A stretch of 64,000 nt of DNA from Pedobacter gandavensis (GCF_014172405.1 NZ_WNXC01000001.1:496001-560000); one strand, 5' to 3'. Counted from the first letter of the stretch, positions 47,097-56,444 are shown. Notes: generated by a model from the letters alone, not told the origin. Made by a program: numbers and translations.

Positions 47097-47660
47097 TTGA
47101 ATATTTTTCGTTGATAATAGGATTTAGCTCCGCTGATTTCCAGATGAATAGGAATGGATCAGGGGGCAATAAAAAATGTTTTAGGCAGAAATTTTAGGTA
47201 ATAGTCTTCCTGCACCGGGAACCGGTGTGTTAGGCAACATTAAAATATTTCTACAGAATTAGGCTGGGCAACAACACATTCGGCGTGTTGCTGGAATTTG
47301 GAGCATTAAGCAGGTGAAGGATTCAACCTGATGAAAAAATTGAAGTAGAATTTGATACATAACCGTGTCTTTACTTGAACATATAAACGTTTCGAGGGCA
47401 AAGGTAAGTAAAAACACTACTAAATCCCTAGACTTTAAGTAAATTATTTCAGGGGATTGTCATATTAGATCAGAGGAGCAGTTTGTGGAAGCATTTTATC
47501 GGTTGTGTTTCAGAATTTTAAATTTCCATAAGCTGTAAATGGTAGGGTGTGAAAAAACAGCATTTAAACATGTTTTGGGAGAAACCATCACGATTAAGCG
47601 TATGGACCATATTGTGAGTGGCGATCGGAGGTGTGCTTATCGGATTGCAAGAATTGAAGA
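47097..47660 (-). other. Intergenic region and long leader of the left susC
   Basis: 564 bp without an intact gene. It holds, from right to left on the minus strand, a decayed gene piece of opposite orientation (47443-47664), a promoter with overlapping palindrome (47385-47406), then a leader of roughly 296 nt with two hairpins: 47269-47293 (9-bp arms, one G-T) and 47213-47227 (CACCGG-GAA-CCGGTG). The hairpins have no T run, so they are more likely regulatory or stabilising RNA structures than terminators. Confidence 0.45.
47385..47406 (-). promoter_or_regulatory. Promoter of left susC with LacI-type operator at the start site
   Basis: On the minus strand TACCTTTG (47406-47399) matches the -7 consensus TAnnTTTG exactly. 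Transcription would start about 7 nt further, near 47392. The palindrome AAACGTTT (47385-47392), a LacI-family operator core with central CG, lies exactly there. The combination suggests repression by the adjacent LacI-family protein. Confidence 0.55.
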
Positions 47661-47664
47661 CTAG
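47443..47664 (+). pseudogene. Decayed C-terminal fragment of a COG2345/SufR-like transcriptional regulator
   Basis: The last 41 codons (ATG 47539 to TAG 47664) read CEKTAFKHVLGETI..RMDHIVSGDRRCAYRI, which matches the C-terminal cysteine region of winged-helix regulators of the COG2345/SufR type (pattern C-x-E/D..F..LLG..GD..C.Y.I). A stop codon (47536-47538) interrupts the frame. The preceding codons (to 47443) still read through, with FRILNFHKL just before the stop, but similarity there is unclear. The winged-helix half is absent. It is read opposite to the flanking genes and overlaps the lacI stop by 4 bp. Family assignment from memory of the motif; no search was run. Confidence 0.55.
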
Positions 47665-48674
47665 CTCCGGATCACCAGTTCAGTATCCAATACCCGGTTT
47701 TCGAATTCCGTTACCGGATATTTGCTTTCAATCAGCTTGATCAGCATTTCTGTAGCCAAACGTCCCATTTCATAAGCAGGCTGCCTAACAGAGTTTAGGG
47801 GAGAGTTAAATAGATCTAGTACATCTGAATTGCTAAAGCCAGAAATCGAGATTTCTTCAGGTACGGAGATGTTGAATTTCTTCATCACGGTAATGCAGCC
47901 AATGCTGAGGCGGTCGCCGGCAACGAAAATAGCATCAGGTTTATCCTTTAAGGACATGAGTTCCTGGATGGCCTGTTCAGTTTCTTCAGGGAACATGCCA
48001 CCATGTGGGCAGTATTTAATATATTCCTCCTGAACCGGAATTCCATATTTTTGTAAGGCAGCGGTATATCCCGCCAGGCGTTCGATACTGATCGAAAGGT
48101 GGTTTGAACTGGTTAGGTGTGCAATTTTCCTACGGCCTGATTCCAACAACTGGATGGTTGCATCATAGGCACCTTGTTCATTATTGGCACTGATCTTATG
48201 CGTTTCAATATCTTTCGCTACCCGGTCGAAAAAGACCATTGGTAAGCCTCGGTCATGTAAAAGGCTCAAATGGGAAGTGTCACTGGTTTCTGCAGATAGC
48301 GAAACCAATAACCCGTCTACGCCTCTGGATGCCAAATGCTGGATGTTTATCTTTTCCCTTTCATAAGATTCATGGGTTTGCGTGATGATGACATGATAAC
48401 CTCTGTCGTACGCAATAGATTCAATTCCTCCAATGGCCTGAGAAAAGTAATGGTTGGCTACTTCACTCACTAAAACTCCAATAGATTTAGTCCGTCTTTC
48501 TTTTAAGCTTAACGCAATAGGATTCGGGCGGTAGTTGATCTTTTGTGCATATTCTAATACTATTTTTTTTGTTTCTGAACTGATCTCGTGGGTATCTCTT
48601 AAAGCTCTGGAAACGGTTGAGGTAGATAGGCCTAAGGCCTTCGCTATGTCTTTTAAAGTAGTAGGTTCGAACAT
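47661..48674 (-). CDS. LacI-family transcriptional regulator
   Basis: 337 residues. The N-terminal LacI helix-turn-helix and hinge read TLKDIAKALGLSTSTVSRAL and then INYRPNPIALSL. The effector domain has the periplasmic-binding-protein fold (SIGVLVSEVANHYFSQ, RGVDGLLVS, DAIFVAGDRLSIGC, SISGFSNSDV). It is a sugar-responsive repressor or activator. It lies between the two SusC/D loci: upstream of the left pair on the same strand and divergent from the pectin locus. Candidate palindromic sites are AAACGTTT at 47385 and CAACGTTG at 48762. Confidence 0.93.
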   Translation of the reverse strand: MFEPTTLKDIAKALGLSTSTVSRALRDTHEISSETKKIVLEYAQKINYRPNPIALSLKERRTKSIGVLVSEVANHYFSQAIGGIESIAYDRGYHVIITQTHESYEREKINIQHLASRGVDGLLVSLSAETSDTSHLSLLHDRGLPMVFFDRVAKDIETHKISANNEQGAYDATIQLLESGRRKIAHLTSSNHLSISIERLAGYTAALQKYGIPVQEEYIKYCPHGGMFPEETEQAIQELMSLKDKPDAIFVAGDRLSIGCITVMKKFNISVPEEISISGFSNSDVLDLFNSPLNSVRQPAYEMGRLATEMLIKLIESKYPVTEFENRVLDTELVIRS

Positions 48675-48761
48675 GAAAAAGAGGGAATTGTTAATACTTG
48701 GTCTTATTAGGGCAATATAAGGATTTTCCTCCTAATTAAAAGTATCTGATTTTCAGTACGG

Positions 48762-48792
48762 CAACGTTGTCGGGAACGATTGCGCAAATTTA
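48762..48792 (-). promoter_or_regulatory. Likely lacI promoter and CG-centred palindrome
   Basis: On the minus strand TAAATTTG (48792-48785) matches TAnnTTTG. Just downstream is the 8-bp palindrome CAACGTTG (48762-48769), with the central CG typical of LacI-family operators, suggesting autoregulation. It overlaps the plus-strand composite element of the pectin susC promoter. Confidence 0.4.
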
Positions 48793-48838
48793 TCTGGCGC
48801 TATTGGATTCCTTTATTAAAAAAACAATGTAGAATTGT
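48771..48838 (+). promoter_or_regulatory. Composite pectin-locus promoter element, copy 1 (susC)
   Basis: Three blocks: CGGGAACGATTGCGCA (48771-48786), GCGCT (48797-48801) and ATGTAGAATTGT (48827-48838). The same blocks occur upstream of the GH28 gene at 60881-60947 with spacing identical (first to second) or differing by 1 bp (second to third). TAGAATTG within the third block is a one-mismatch -7 box, with TTG at 48803-48805 as possible -33 element. The first two blocks look like an activator site. Confidence 0.65.
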
Positions 48839-48923
48839 TAATGGAAGACTGAGCATTTTCCATACTAACCAAAATAAACCAAAACTCCCTGATCCCAAAA
48901 GGGGAGTATTAACCAAACCGAGT

Positions 48924-51900
48924 ATGAAAAAAAATTTACTACTGTTTGTATTGTTGGCTATTGTAGTTTTCCGGGCGGAAGCACAGAAAATTCGCCAGGT
49001 AACAGGCAAGGTGACCGACAAAACAAGCAAGGAATCGATTCCTGGCGTGAGTGTTTCTATCAAGGGTACTGCCATCGTGGTGAGTACAGACGAGAAAGGC
49101 CAGTTTAAGATTTCCGTTCCTGATCAGGGAGAAACCGTTTTAATTGCCAGATATATCGGCTATGTGCCCCAGGAAATTCCGGTAGGCAAACAATCAAAGA
49201 TTAATTTTATTTTAGAGGAAGATGTTGCTCAACTGAACGAGGTGATGATCAATATTGGTTATGGCGCGGTCAGAAAAGAAATGCTGACCGGTTCGGTGTC
49301 GGTATTGTCTGGCAAAGATGTCGCTGATTTTCCGGTTGGAACCCTGGCACAAGCGCTAGCGGGTAAGATGGCTGGTTTATCGGTAACTACACCTGAAGGT
49401 AATCCGGGAGCAGACATTCAAATCAAAGTTCGTGGTGGAAGTTCGCTTACCGGCGACAATTCACCTTTATATATAGTAGATGGAATTCCGGTAGACAATG
49501 CACTTTCTATTTTATCTCCTGGGGAGATTGAATCCATCAACTTATTAAAAGATGTGGCTTCCACTGCTATTTATGGTTCCAGAGGATCAAATGGGGTAAT
49601 GATCATTACCACAAAGGCAGGGAAACCGGGGAAAACCATGGTTTCTTTTGATGTATTTGGAGGCGTTCGCCAGATTGTGAACAAACTGGATGTTATGGGG
49701 CCTTATGATTTTGTGAAGTATCAATACGAATTGTACAATAACAATACTTCTCAACAGGTGAAGGATGATTTTACCAAGGCCTATGGAACGTTTGAAGATT
49801 TGGATATCTATAAGAACCTGGCAAAGGTAGATTGGCAAGACAAAGTTTTTGGTCGCCAGGCTTGGTCAGGTACTCAGATTTTAAATATTTCCGGAGGAAG
49901 TGATAAAACGACGTTTAATTTCTCCCTGAACAATACCAAAGAAGACGGGATTATGTTGGAATCTGCTTATAAAAGAACATTCGCTTCTTTCCGTTTTGAC
50001 CATAAGATTTCTGATCAATTACGCTTTGGATTGAATGCAAGATATAGTCGCCAACGCGTGGATGGTGTAGGAACGAGTAATACCCAATCACAAAGTGCCA
50101 ACCGTTTAAGAAATGCAGTGCGTTACCAACCTTATTTGGGTGGTGGTGATTCCGGAGATTTGTTTGATGCTGACTATCAGGCAACGAACTTAACCAATCC
50201 GATTAGTTTAGCACACAATGAATTGAAATATGATTACCGCAATGATTTGATCACCAGTGCTTATGCCAGTTATCAGATTTTAAGAAACCTGACCTTAAAA
50301 AGTACCATCGGTTTGAATTATAACGACCGTCATGTGGATACTTTTAATGGTTTGCTGACGAATATCGCCAGAAACAATGCGAACAGACCTGCGATTCAGT
50401 TGGAGAATTCTTATACTACGACTTTCATCAACACCAATACCTTAAATTACAAACCGAGTCTTGGTGCAGATCATAGCCTGGATCTCTTAGTGGGACAAGA
50501 GTTGCGTAATGACGATGTCAATTCTGATAACATGAGCATCAAATGGTTCCCTGCAAATATTACACCTGATGAGGCATTCTCTAACATTCAAAAAACAGAT
50601 TTGCCAAATGGTGCGGTTCAGGATAAACCAACATCTTTAGTTAGTGGCATCAGGAATCTTTCTGTTTTTGCCCGAGCTGCTTATTCTTACAAAGGGAAAT
50701 ACCTGGCTACTTTCAATTTTAGAAGGGATGGTATCTCTGTATTTGCTGCCGGTAATCGCTATGGTAATTTTCCATCCGGACAGATTGCATGGCGTACTTC
50801 TGAAGAAGAATTCTTCAAGAAAGCCAATATCAAATGGTTAAACAGTTTGAAATTTAGATTGAGTTATGGTGCTGCTGGAAATAGCAGAATCGGACAGGAT
50901 TTGTTTAGAACCATATTCCTGGCAAATTCTACCGCAGGTGGCTACGCAGCAAATGATGCTGCAGTGAGTACCGGGTTGATTTCTACGAAACTGGCCAATC
51001 CAAACATCAAATGGGAAACGAATCTTTCTACCAACTTAGGTCTGGATCTGGAACTGTTTGATAGCCGTTTAACAGCAACAGTTGACCTTTATGACAATAA
51101 AACGAAGGATCTGTTGTTGGATGCGAATATCTCTCCGATTTCAGGATACAATACACAAATACAAAATGTAGGGAAAACACAAAATAGAGGTATTGAGTTA
51201 CAATTGGGTTTCCTGGCAGTGAAAAGTAAAAACTTTAGTTATAACACCAGCTTTAACATTTCTTTCAATCAGAATAAGATCCTTGAATTACAATCTGGGG
51301 TAAACTCTTACCTGACCCAGTCTGGATGGGTAAATAGTCTTGCCGATGTGAAGGTAGAAGTAGGGAAGCCTGTAGGGCAATTCTATGGATACATTTCTGA
51401 TGGCAGGTACACTGTAAATGATTTCAACTATGTACAAAATGCGGGTACTGGTGTATACAGCTATACTTTAAAGTCGGATGTTCCCAACAGCAAATCTTTA
51501 ATTGGGAATAGGGAGCCACAGCCTGGAGATATGAAACTTAAAAAGCTATCTTCTTCGGAAAGCATGGTGATTACTGAAGACGATCGTACCGTATTGGGCA
51601 ATGCACAACCAAAATTTATCGGTGGATTTAACAACCAGTTTACCTATAAGAATTTTGACATGACTGTATTCGTTAACTTTTCTGTGGGGAACAAAGTGTA
51701 CAATGCAAACCGTTTAGAGTTTACTTCACAATACAATGTGAAAGACAATAATTTGTTGGAGATCATGACGCAACGTTGGCAGAATTTTGATGCGAATGGG
51801 GTTAAAGTTACCGATCCGGTTGCCTTAGCAGCAATGAATGAGAACACTACTTATTGGACACCTACACCAGGAAATTATGCCTTAACTTCTTTTGCTATTG

Positions 51901-52154
51901 AAGATGGCTCTTTCCTTCGCATCAGCAACGTGACCTTGGGTTATACGCTTCCTGCGCAATTAATGAAACGTACCGGATTTATTTCCAGACTTCGCGTGTA
52001 TGGCACGGTCAATAATCTGTTGACGATTACGGGTTATTCAGGATATGATCCGGAAGCGAATACCCGCAGAAGTAACCCACTAACACCAGGGATCGATTAC
52101 GCAGCTTATCCGCGTAGCAGATATATCCTTGCAGGTCTTAACCTTGTTTTTTAA
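48924..52154 (+). CDS. SusC/RagA TonB-dependent outer-membrane transporter (pectin locus)
   Basis: 1,076 residues from ATG 48924, which begins a signal peptide (MKKNLLLFVLLAIVVFRAEAQ); the frame opens at 48780 within the promoter element. Carboxypeptidase-D-like domain (about 25-100; GKVTDKTSKESIPGVSVSIK), TonB box region LNEVMINIGYGAVRKE, plug with NLLKDVASTAIYGSRGSNGV, and a barrel ending RYILAGLNLVF. It imports pectin-derived oligosaccharides by inference from the enzymes downstream. SusD follows 19 bp after the stop. Confidence 0.94.
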   Translation: MKKNLLLFVLLAIVVFRAEAQKIRQVTGKVTDKTSKESIPGVSVSIKGTAIVVSTDEKGQFKISVPDQGETVLIARYIGYVPQEIPVGKQSKINFILEEDVAQLNEVMINIGYGAVRKEMLTGSVSVLSGKDVADFPVGTLAQALAGKMAGLSVTTPEGNPGADIQIKVRGGSSLTGDNSPLYIVDGIPVDNALSILSPGEIESINLLKDVASTAIYGSRGSNGVMIITTKAGKPGKTMVSFDVFGGVRQIVNKLDVMGPYDFVKYQYELYNNNTSQQVKDDFTKAYGTFEDLDIYKNLAKVDWQDKVFGRQAWSGTQILNISGGSDKTTFNFSLNNTKEDGIMLESAYKRTFASFRFDHKISDQLRFGLNARYSRQRVDGVGTSNTQSQSANRLRNAVRYQPYLGGGDSGDLFDADYQATNLTNPISLAHNELKYDYRNDLITSAYASYQILRNLTLKSTIGLNYNDRHVDTFNGLLTNIARNNANRPAIQLENSYTTTFINTNTLNYKPSLGADHSLDLLVGQELRNDDVNSDNMSIKWFPANITPDEAFSNIQKTDLPNGAVQDKPTSLVSGIRNLSVFARAAYSYKGKYLATFNFRRDGISVFAAGNRYGNFPSGQIAWRTSEEEFFKKANIKWLNSLKFRLSYGAAGNSRIGQDLFRTIFLANSTAGGYAANDAAVSTGLISTKLANPNIKWETNLSTNLGLDLELFDSRLTATVDLYDNKTKDLLLDANISPISGYNTQIQNVGKTQNRGIELQLGFLAVKSKNFSYNTSFNISFNQNKILELQSGVNSYLTQSGWVNSLADVKVEVGKPVGQFYGYISDGRYTVNDFNYVQNAGTGVYSYTLKSDVPNSKSLIGNREPQPGDMKLKKLSSSESMVITEDDRTVLGNAQPKFIGGFNNQFTYKNFDMTVFVNFSVGNKVYNANRLEFTSQYNVKDNNLLEIMTQRWQNFDANGVKVTDPVALAAMNENTTYWTPTPGNYALTSFAIEDGSFLRISNVTLGYTLPAQLMKRTGFISRLRVYGTVNNLLTITGYSGYDPEANTRRSNPLTPGIDYAAYPRSRYILAGLNLVF

Positions 52155-52173
52155 TCATTCAGCTAGAAAAGAA

Positions 52174-54024
52174 ATGAAAACGAAAATATTATCGGCTGCC
52201 ATCATGGCCTTTGCGATGAGCACCTTAAGCATACTTCCTTCCTGTAAAAAAGCGTTGGAATTTGAATCTCCTTCTGTTTCTTCACCTACAACAGTTTTTG
52301 AAAGTACGGTGTATACAAACTCTGCCCTGATCGGGGTGTACAATAGACTTTGTGGCGATGACGGTTATGGTAACCGATTGGCAACCATATTAAATCTGAC
52401 TGCCGATGATTTCAAAACTTCGGGTAGCTATAGTTCCTCTGACCGTAGAGGGGTGAGTATGTATGGGGCAAGTTCAGACAATACAGAGCTGACCAAACCT
52501 TTTGCACAATTATTTGCTGGGGTAGAACGCGCCAATATTTGTATTAAATACATCCCATTGTCGAAATTATACACGAGTGGTACTGCGTCGCAGAAAGAGG
52601 AAATGGGCAGGTACCTCGGGGAAGCATTGGCCTTGAGGGCGCAATTTTACCATGAATTGATCCGCAATTGGGGAGATGTTCCGGGAACTTTTGTTCCGGG
52701 GTCCGATGCGCCTACTTTGAATTTTAGCAATAGCAACCGTGATGAAACTTATGATCAGTTATTGAAAGACCTGGAGCTGGCACAAACTTTAGTGCCATGG
52801 AGATCTAAAATCAGTGACTATGGTAGCTTCCGCTTTACTAAAGGAGCAATAAAAGGGTTAAGGGCGAGGATTGCTTTAGCCAGAGGTGGATATGCCTTGC
52901 GTACGGATACCCGTAAAATGGAAAGAAGAGCAGATTATTTAACCTATTATCAGATTGCAGCAAAAGAATGTGCAGAGGTGATTGCTGAAGCAGGGGAACA
53001 TGATTTAAATCCAAGTTATGAAAACGTGTTTAAGACTTTACATGGCACACGTGCGGATGATAAATTTGAACTGATGATGGAGGTTGGTGCTTTTGGTGCC
53101 AATGCTTCTACAGATAGTAAATTGGGTTATTATAATGGCTTAAGGTATTCCGCGAAATCTACTTTCGGGGCAGGTGGAGGTGGTATGAATGCCATTGCTA
53201 CTTATTTTTATGAGTTTGATCCTGCTAAGGATTGCCGTAGAGATGTGACCATTGGCGTTTATGAAATCAATGATAACTCTAAAAAGATACTGAATACCGC
53301 AAATACCATGACCGATGCCAAGTTTAGAAAGGCATGGACGGCTTTTAACAATTCTTCTACCTCTCAGAACTTCGCTATCAATTGGCCTATTTTACGTTTT
53401 GCAGATGTGTTGCTCATGTTTGCTGAAGCGGAGAATGAAGTTAAGGGTGGGCCAACTGCTGAGGCGAAAAATGCTTTAGAAAGAGTGCGTAAGCGTGCTT
53501 ATCTGGGTTTTGAAAATGATATCCCTGCGACACCATTAGATAAAGCAGGATTCTTTGAAGCGATTGTAAAGGAACGCTTGTTGGAGTTTGGTGGAGAAGG
53601 AATTCGTAAATACGACTTGATCCGCTGGAATCTGATCGCGACTAAGTTTATCGAAACACGTGCGAAATTGAGGGATTTTATGAGTGGACAAGGGGCCTAT
53701 GCGAACGTACCGCTTTATATCTACGTGAAAGAAAACAACTACCTGAAAGGTAGTAGCGTTGCGGAAGTGGCTAACCTTGATTTATATGGTGGTACCCCAA
53801 ACGCAGTTTTTTACACCAAAGGATTGGAAAGTTCTACGGCGCCTGCAGGGTATACGGTGAAGGCCTGGCGTATGGCGGTTAATGATGATCCTGTTTCCGG
53901 CTCTATCTCCGGGACTTCGAATGGATTCGCTACTTATTTTAAAGCGAATGAAAGAGAGCTGTTGCCTTATCCAAAAACAGTACTCATCGAAACAACGAAT
54001 ATGGTTCAAAATAATGGTTATTAA
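52174..54024 (+). CDS. SusD/RagB-family surface lipoprotein (pectin locus)
   Basis: 616 residues from ATG 52174; the frame opens earlier, inside susC. Lipoprotein signal ending LPSCKKA. SusD helical core: LGEALALRAQFYHELIRNWGD in two blocks, LKDLELAQTLVPW, FTKGAIKGLRARIALARGGYA, and VLLMFAEAENEVKGG near the C-terminus, then LLEFGGEGIRKYDLIRWNLI. It should form the lid of the SusC channel and bind galacturonan oligomers. Longer than the left SusD by 115 residues. Confidence 0.93.
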   Translation: MKTKILSAAIMAFAMSTLSILPSCKKALEFESPSVSSPTTVFESTVYTNSALIGVYNRLCGDDGYGNRLATILNLTADDFKTSGSYSSSDRRGVSMYGASSDNTELTKPFAQLFAGVERANICIKYIPLSKLYTSGTASQKEEMGRYLGEALALRAQFYHELIRNWGDVPGTFVPGSDAPTLNFSNSNRDETYDQLLKDLELAQTLVPWRSKISDYGSFRFTKGAIKGLRARIALARGGYALRTDTRKMERRADYLTYYQIAAKECAEVIAEAGEHDLNPSYENVFKTLHGTRADDKFELMMEVGAFGANASTDSKLGYYNGLRYSAKSTFGAGGGGMNAIATYFYEFDPAKDCRRDVTIGVYEINDNSKKILNTANTMTDAKFRKAWTAFNNSSTSQNFAINWPILRFADVLLMFAEAENEVKGGPTAEAKNALERVRKRAYLGFENDIPATPLDKAGFFEAIVKERLLEFGGEGIRKYDLIRWNLIATKFIETRAKLRDFMSGQGAYANVPLYIYVKENNYLKGSSVAEVANLDLYGGTPNAVFYTKGLESSTAPAGYTVKAWRMAVNDDPVSGSISGTSNGFATYFKANERELLPYPKTVLIETTNMVQNNGY

Positions 54025-54036
54025 GTATATACAGTT

Positions 54037-55641
54037 ATGAAAAGAAATCTATTAACGATCGCTTGCCATTGTTTTTTATTTGCAAGTTTAGCGTTGTTCA
54101 TCTCTTCCTGCAAAAAGGAGGAAGTACAAACAGAAGCACCAAGAATATTTAAGCCTTCAGCAGTAAAGGTAGTTGCCTCAGAAAGCTCAGCATGGTTAAG
54201 CTGGAAGGCGCCTTTGTTTACTGGGGAGAATCAATATAGCTATACCGTGGAGTTTTCTACAGACTCTTTGTTTTCTACCACAGTTTTTTCCGGTAAAACG
54301 GATTCTACCGGATTTACAGTAAAAGAGGGAGAGTTGAAATTAAGGCTCAAGTATTTTGCCAGGGTGAAAGCCAATGCAACAGCGACACAGCCGGAGTCTA
54401 AATATTTGTTGAGTAGCGGTTTTAAGATTGTCGGCAAGCAATTGTTTAGGGCAAATAAAACGGTCATCAGAGAAAATAGTGTCGACTTCTCCTTTTTCGA
54501 ACTTGCAGCCGGTTCTAAAATTGTCATTACTCCAGAAACTGGTGATGCGATTACCATCAACCTAAGTGCAGAAGAGCTTGCAAAAAGAGCAATGACCATT
54601 CCTGGTCTTAGTCCGAGCATGAAATATACTGCAGAGTTGTTTTCAGGAAGCAGTAGTAGTGGTTATTTGACTTTTACAACCACAGCTGCGATTGTTTACA
54701 ACATCAAGATTACGCCAGCTGATAATTTAGCGAATACCATTGCCAATGCAGCAAATAATGCGGTTATTGGTCTGGAAGATGGTACCTATGAACTACCGGC
54801 ACTGGTGGGGCTTGCAGGTAAAATGATTACCTTAAGATCCGTGAATGGGAATCCGGAAAAGGTAAAAGTAAATTTGAAAGGTTTTACCTTCCTGGGTACA
54901 GGATCCGGTTTAGCGGTATCGGGTATTAATTTCGATGGAACAGCTTACGCTGCTGCGTATTTCTGCGATATGTTAAGTTCTGGTACAGTTGCTGCCAACT
55001 TCAAAACTTTTCATGCAGAAAATTCCTGGATTCATGGCTTCACCACAGCTGTACTCCGTGCGGATCGTAGTGCTTTGTTCAGTCTGGACGAAATGGTGGT
55101 TAATAAATGTCTGATCTATGAGTTCGCAGGGGCTAACTATTATCTATTCCACTTAGATAAACTGGCTTTTAAATCTTTAAAAATTACGAATAGCACCATT
55201 TATAACAGTGCTCCGGGATTAGTAAGTTGTAAAACTACCATGCCTGGTACACCTGCTGAAGTGAGCGTCAATGCGTGTACCATCAATAATATCGGTTATG
55301 GTAGCATGCTTTTATTGATTAATGCTGTGGCAAATCCGATCACTTTCAGTGTGAAAAACTCTATTATTGCGAATGCTCCGCGCGCTGGCTCAGTAGTTGG
55401 ACTGATTGCGGGTACTTCGAGCAGTTTTACCACAACCTTTGAAAACAACAATACTTTTAACCTGAAAACGACCAGTACCAACGGAACCGAACTGCCTTTG
55501 CCTGCAACGGCTAAACAAGGACAAACTGTAGATCCGGGATGGAATGCCAGTACCACACAATTCATACTGCCAACAGGATCAATTTTGTTGAAAAGCAGTA
55601 CCGAAGGTGAGGCTTTGGGTGATCCAAGATGGACGTTTTAA
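54037..55641 (+). CDS. DUF5123-like surface lipoprotein
   Basis: 534 residues with lipoprotein signal LFISSCKKEE. A fibronectin-III-like domain (about 35-115; PSAVKVVASESSAWLSWKAP) and a second short beta domain are followed by a right-handed beta-helix (about 230-530) with ladder-like repeats (NIKITPADNL, ITLRSVNGNPEKV, NACTINNIGYG). This layout fits DUF4957/DUF5123 proteins, which occur in pectin loci as non-catalytic surface glycan-binding proteins; lyase activity cannot be excluded, but no catalytic residues are recognisable. 12 bp after susD, same operon. Confidence 0.75.
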   Translation: MKRNLLTIACHCFLFASLALFISSCKKEEVQTEAPRIFKPSAVKVVASESSAWLSWKAPLFTGENQYSYTVEFSTDSLFSTTVFSGKTDSTGFTVKEGELKLRLKYFARVKANATATQPESKYLLSSGFKIVGKQLFRANKTVIRENSVDFSFFELAAGSKIVITPETGDAITINLSAEELAKRAMTIPGLSPSMKYTAELFSGSSSSGYLTFTTTAAIVYNIKITPADNLANTIANAANNAVIGLEDGTYELPALVGLAGKMITLRSVNGNPEKVKVNLKGFTFLGTGSGLAVSGINFDGTAYAAAYFCDMLSSGTVAANFKTFHAENSWIHGFTTAVLRADRSALFSLDEMVVNKCLIYEFAGANYYLFHLDKLAFKSLKITNSTIYNSAPGLVSCKTTMPGTPAEVSVNACTINNIGYGSMLLLINAVANPITFSVKNSIIANAPRAGSVVGLIAGTSSSFTTTFENNNTFNLKTTSTNGTELPLPATAKQGQTVDPGWNASTTQFILPTGSILLKSSTEGEALGDPRWTF

Positions 55642-55667
55642 GTAAAAGATGGTTTTAAAATTAAATA

Positions 55668-56438
55668 ATGAGAAAATATAGCTGGATACTTGCTTTGGTA
55701 GGCATGATATGGATGTCATTCATTTCAAGCCCGCAAAAATTAACCATATATCTGATCGGGGATTCAACGCTTGCTGCTAAATCAGCAAGCGCTTTCCCCG
55801 AGACAGGCTGGGGAATGCCTTTTGCTAACTTTTTTAGCAAAAAGGTTCTGGTAGATAACCGCGCAAAGAATGGCAGGAGCACCAAGACTTTTATTTCTGA
55901 AAATTTATGGGCTCCAGTGGTCTCCGGACTTCATAAAGGCGATTATGTACTGATTCAATTTGGTCATAATGATGAGGTGAAAACCAAAGCAAGTTATACT
56001 CCGGAGGAAGATTATGTAAAGAACCTGATGAAATTTATCCAGGAAAGTCGGGAGAAAGGGGCAATCCCGATTTTGATTACACCGGTAGCCAGGAGAAGTT
56101 TCGATACTTCCGGAAAAGTTAAGGAAACACATCTGATATATGCGAATCTGGTGCGGGAATTGGCCAAATCAGCCTCGGTACCTTTGATAGATCTGGATAA
56201 GAAAAGCCAGGAGTTATTACAACAATATGGAGCTGAACAATCAAAATTGTTGTTCAATCATTTAGAACCAGGAGAACATCCAAATTATCCGGAAGGAAAA
56301 AAAGACGATACCCATTTTAATGAACTTGGGGCTAGAGAAATGGCCCAACTGGTTTTAAAAGAGATGAGGACTTTGAATTTACCTGATTTGTCAAGGCATG
56401 GGAATTTGATGTTGGAGAAAGGGAAGAATTTTAAATAA
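55668..56438 (+). CDS. Rhamnogalacturonan acetylesterase, CE12 (copy 1)
   Basis: 256 residues of the SGNH hydrolase fold. Block I GDST has the nucleophile S33; glycine block NRAKNGRSTKTF; block III GHNDE; block V DDTHFNELG with the catalytic Asp and His. A hydrophobic N-terminus (about 6-20) suggests secretion. It removes acetyl groups from pectin (rhamnogalacturonan or galacturonan), giving backbone enzymes access. A second CE12 gene follows after 6 bp; the two differ widely, so they may have different specificities. Confidence 0.9.
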   Translation: MRKYSWILALVGMIWMSFISSPQKLTIYLIGDSTLAAKSASAFPETGWGMPFANFFSKKVLVDNRAKNGRSTKTFISENLWAPVVSGLHKGDYVLIQFGHNDEVKTKASYTPEEDYVKNLMKFIQESREKGAIPILITPVARRSFDTSGKVKETHLIYANLVRELAKSASVPLIDLDKKSQELLQQYGAEQSKLLFNHLEPGEHPNYPEGKKDDTHFNELGAREMAQLVLKEMRTLNLPDLSRHGNLMLEKGKNFK

Positions 56439-56444
56439 AAAAGA

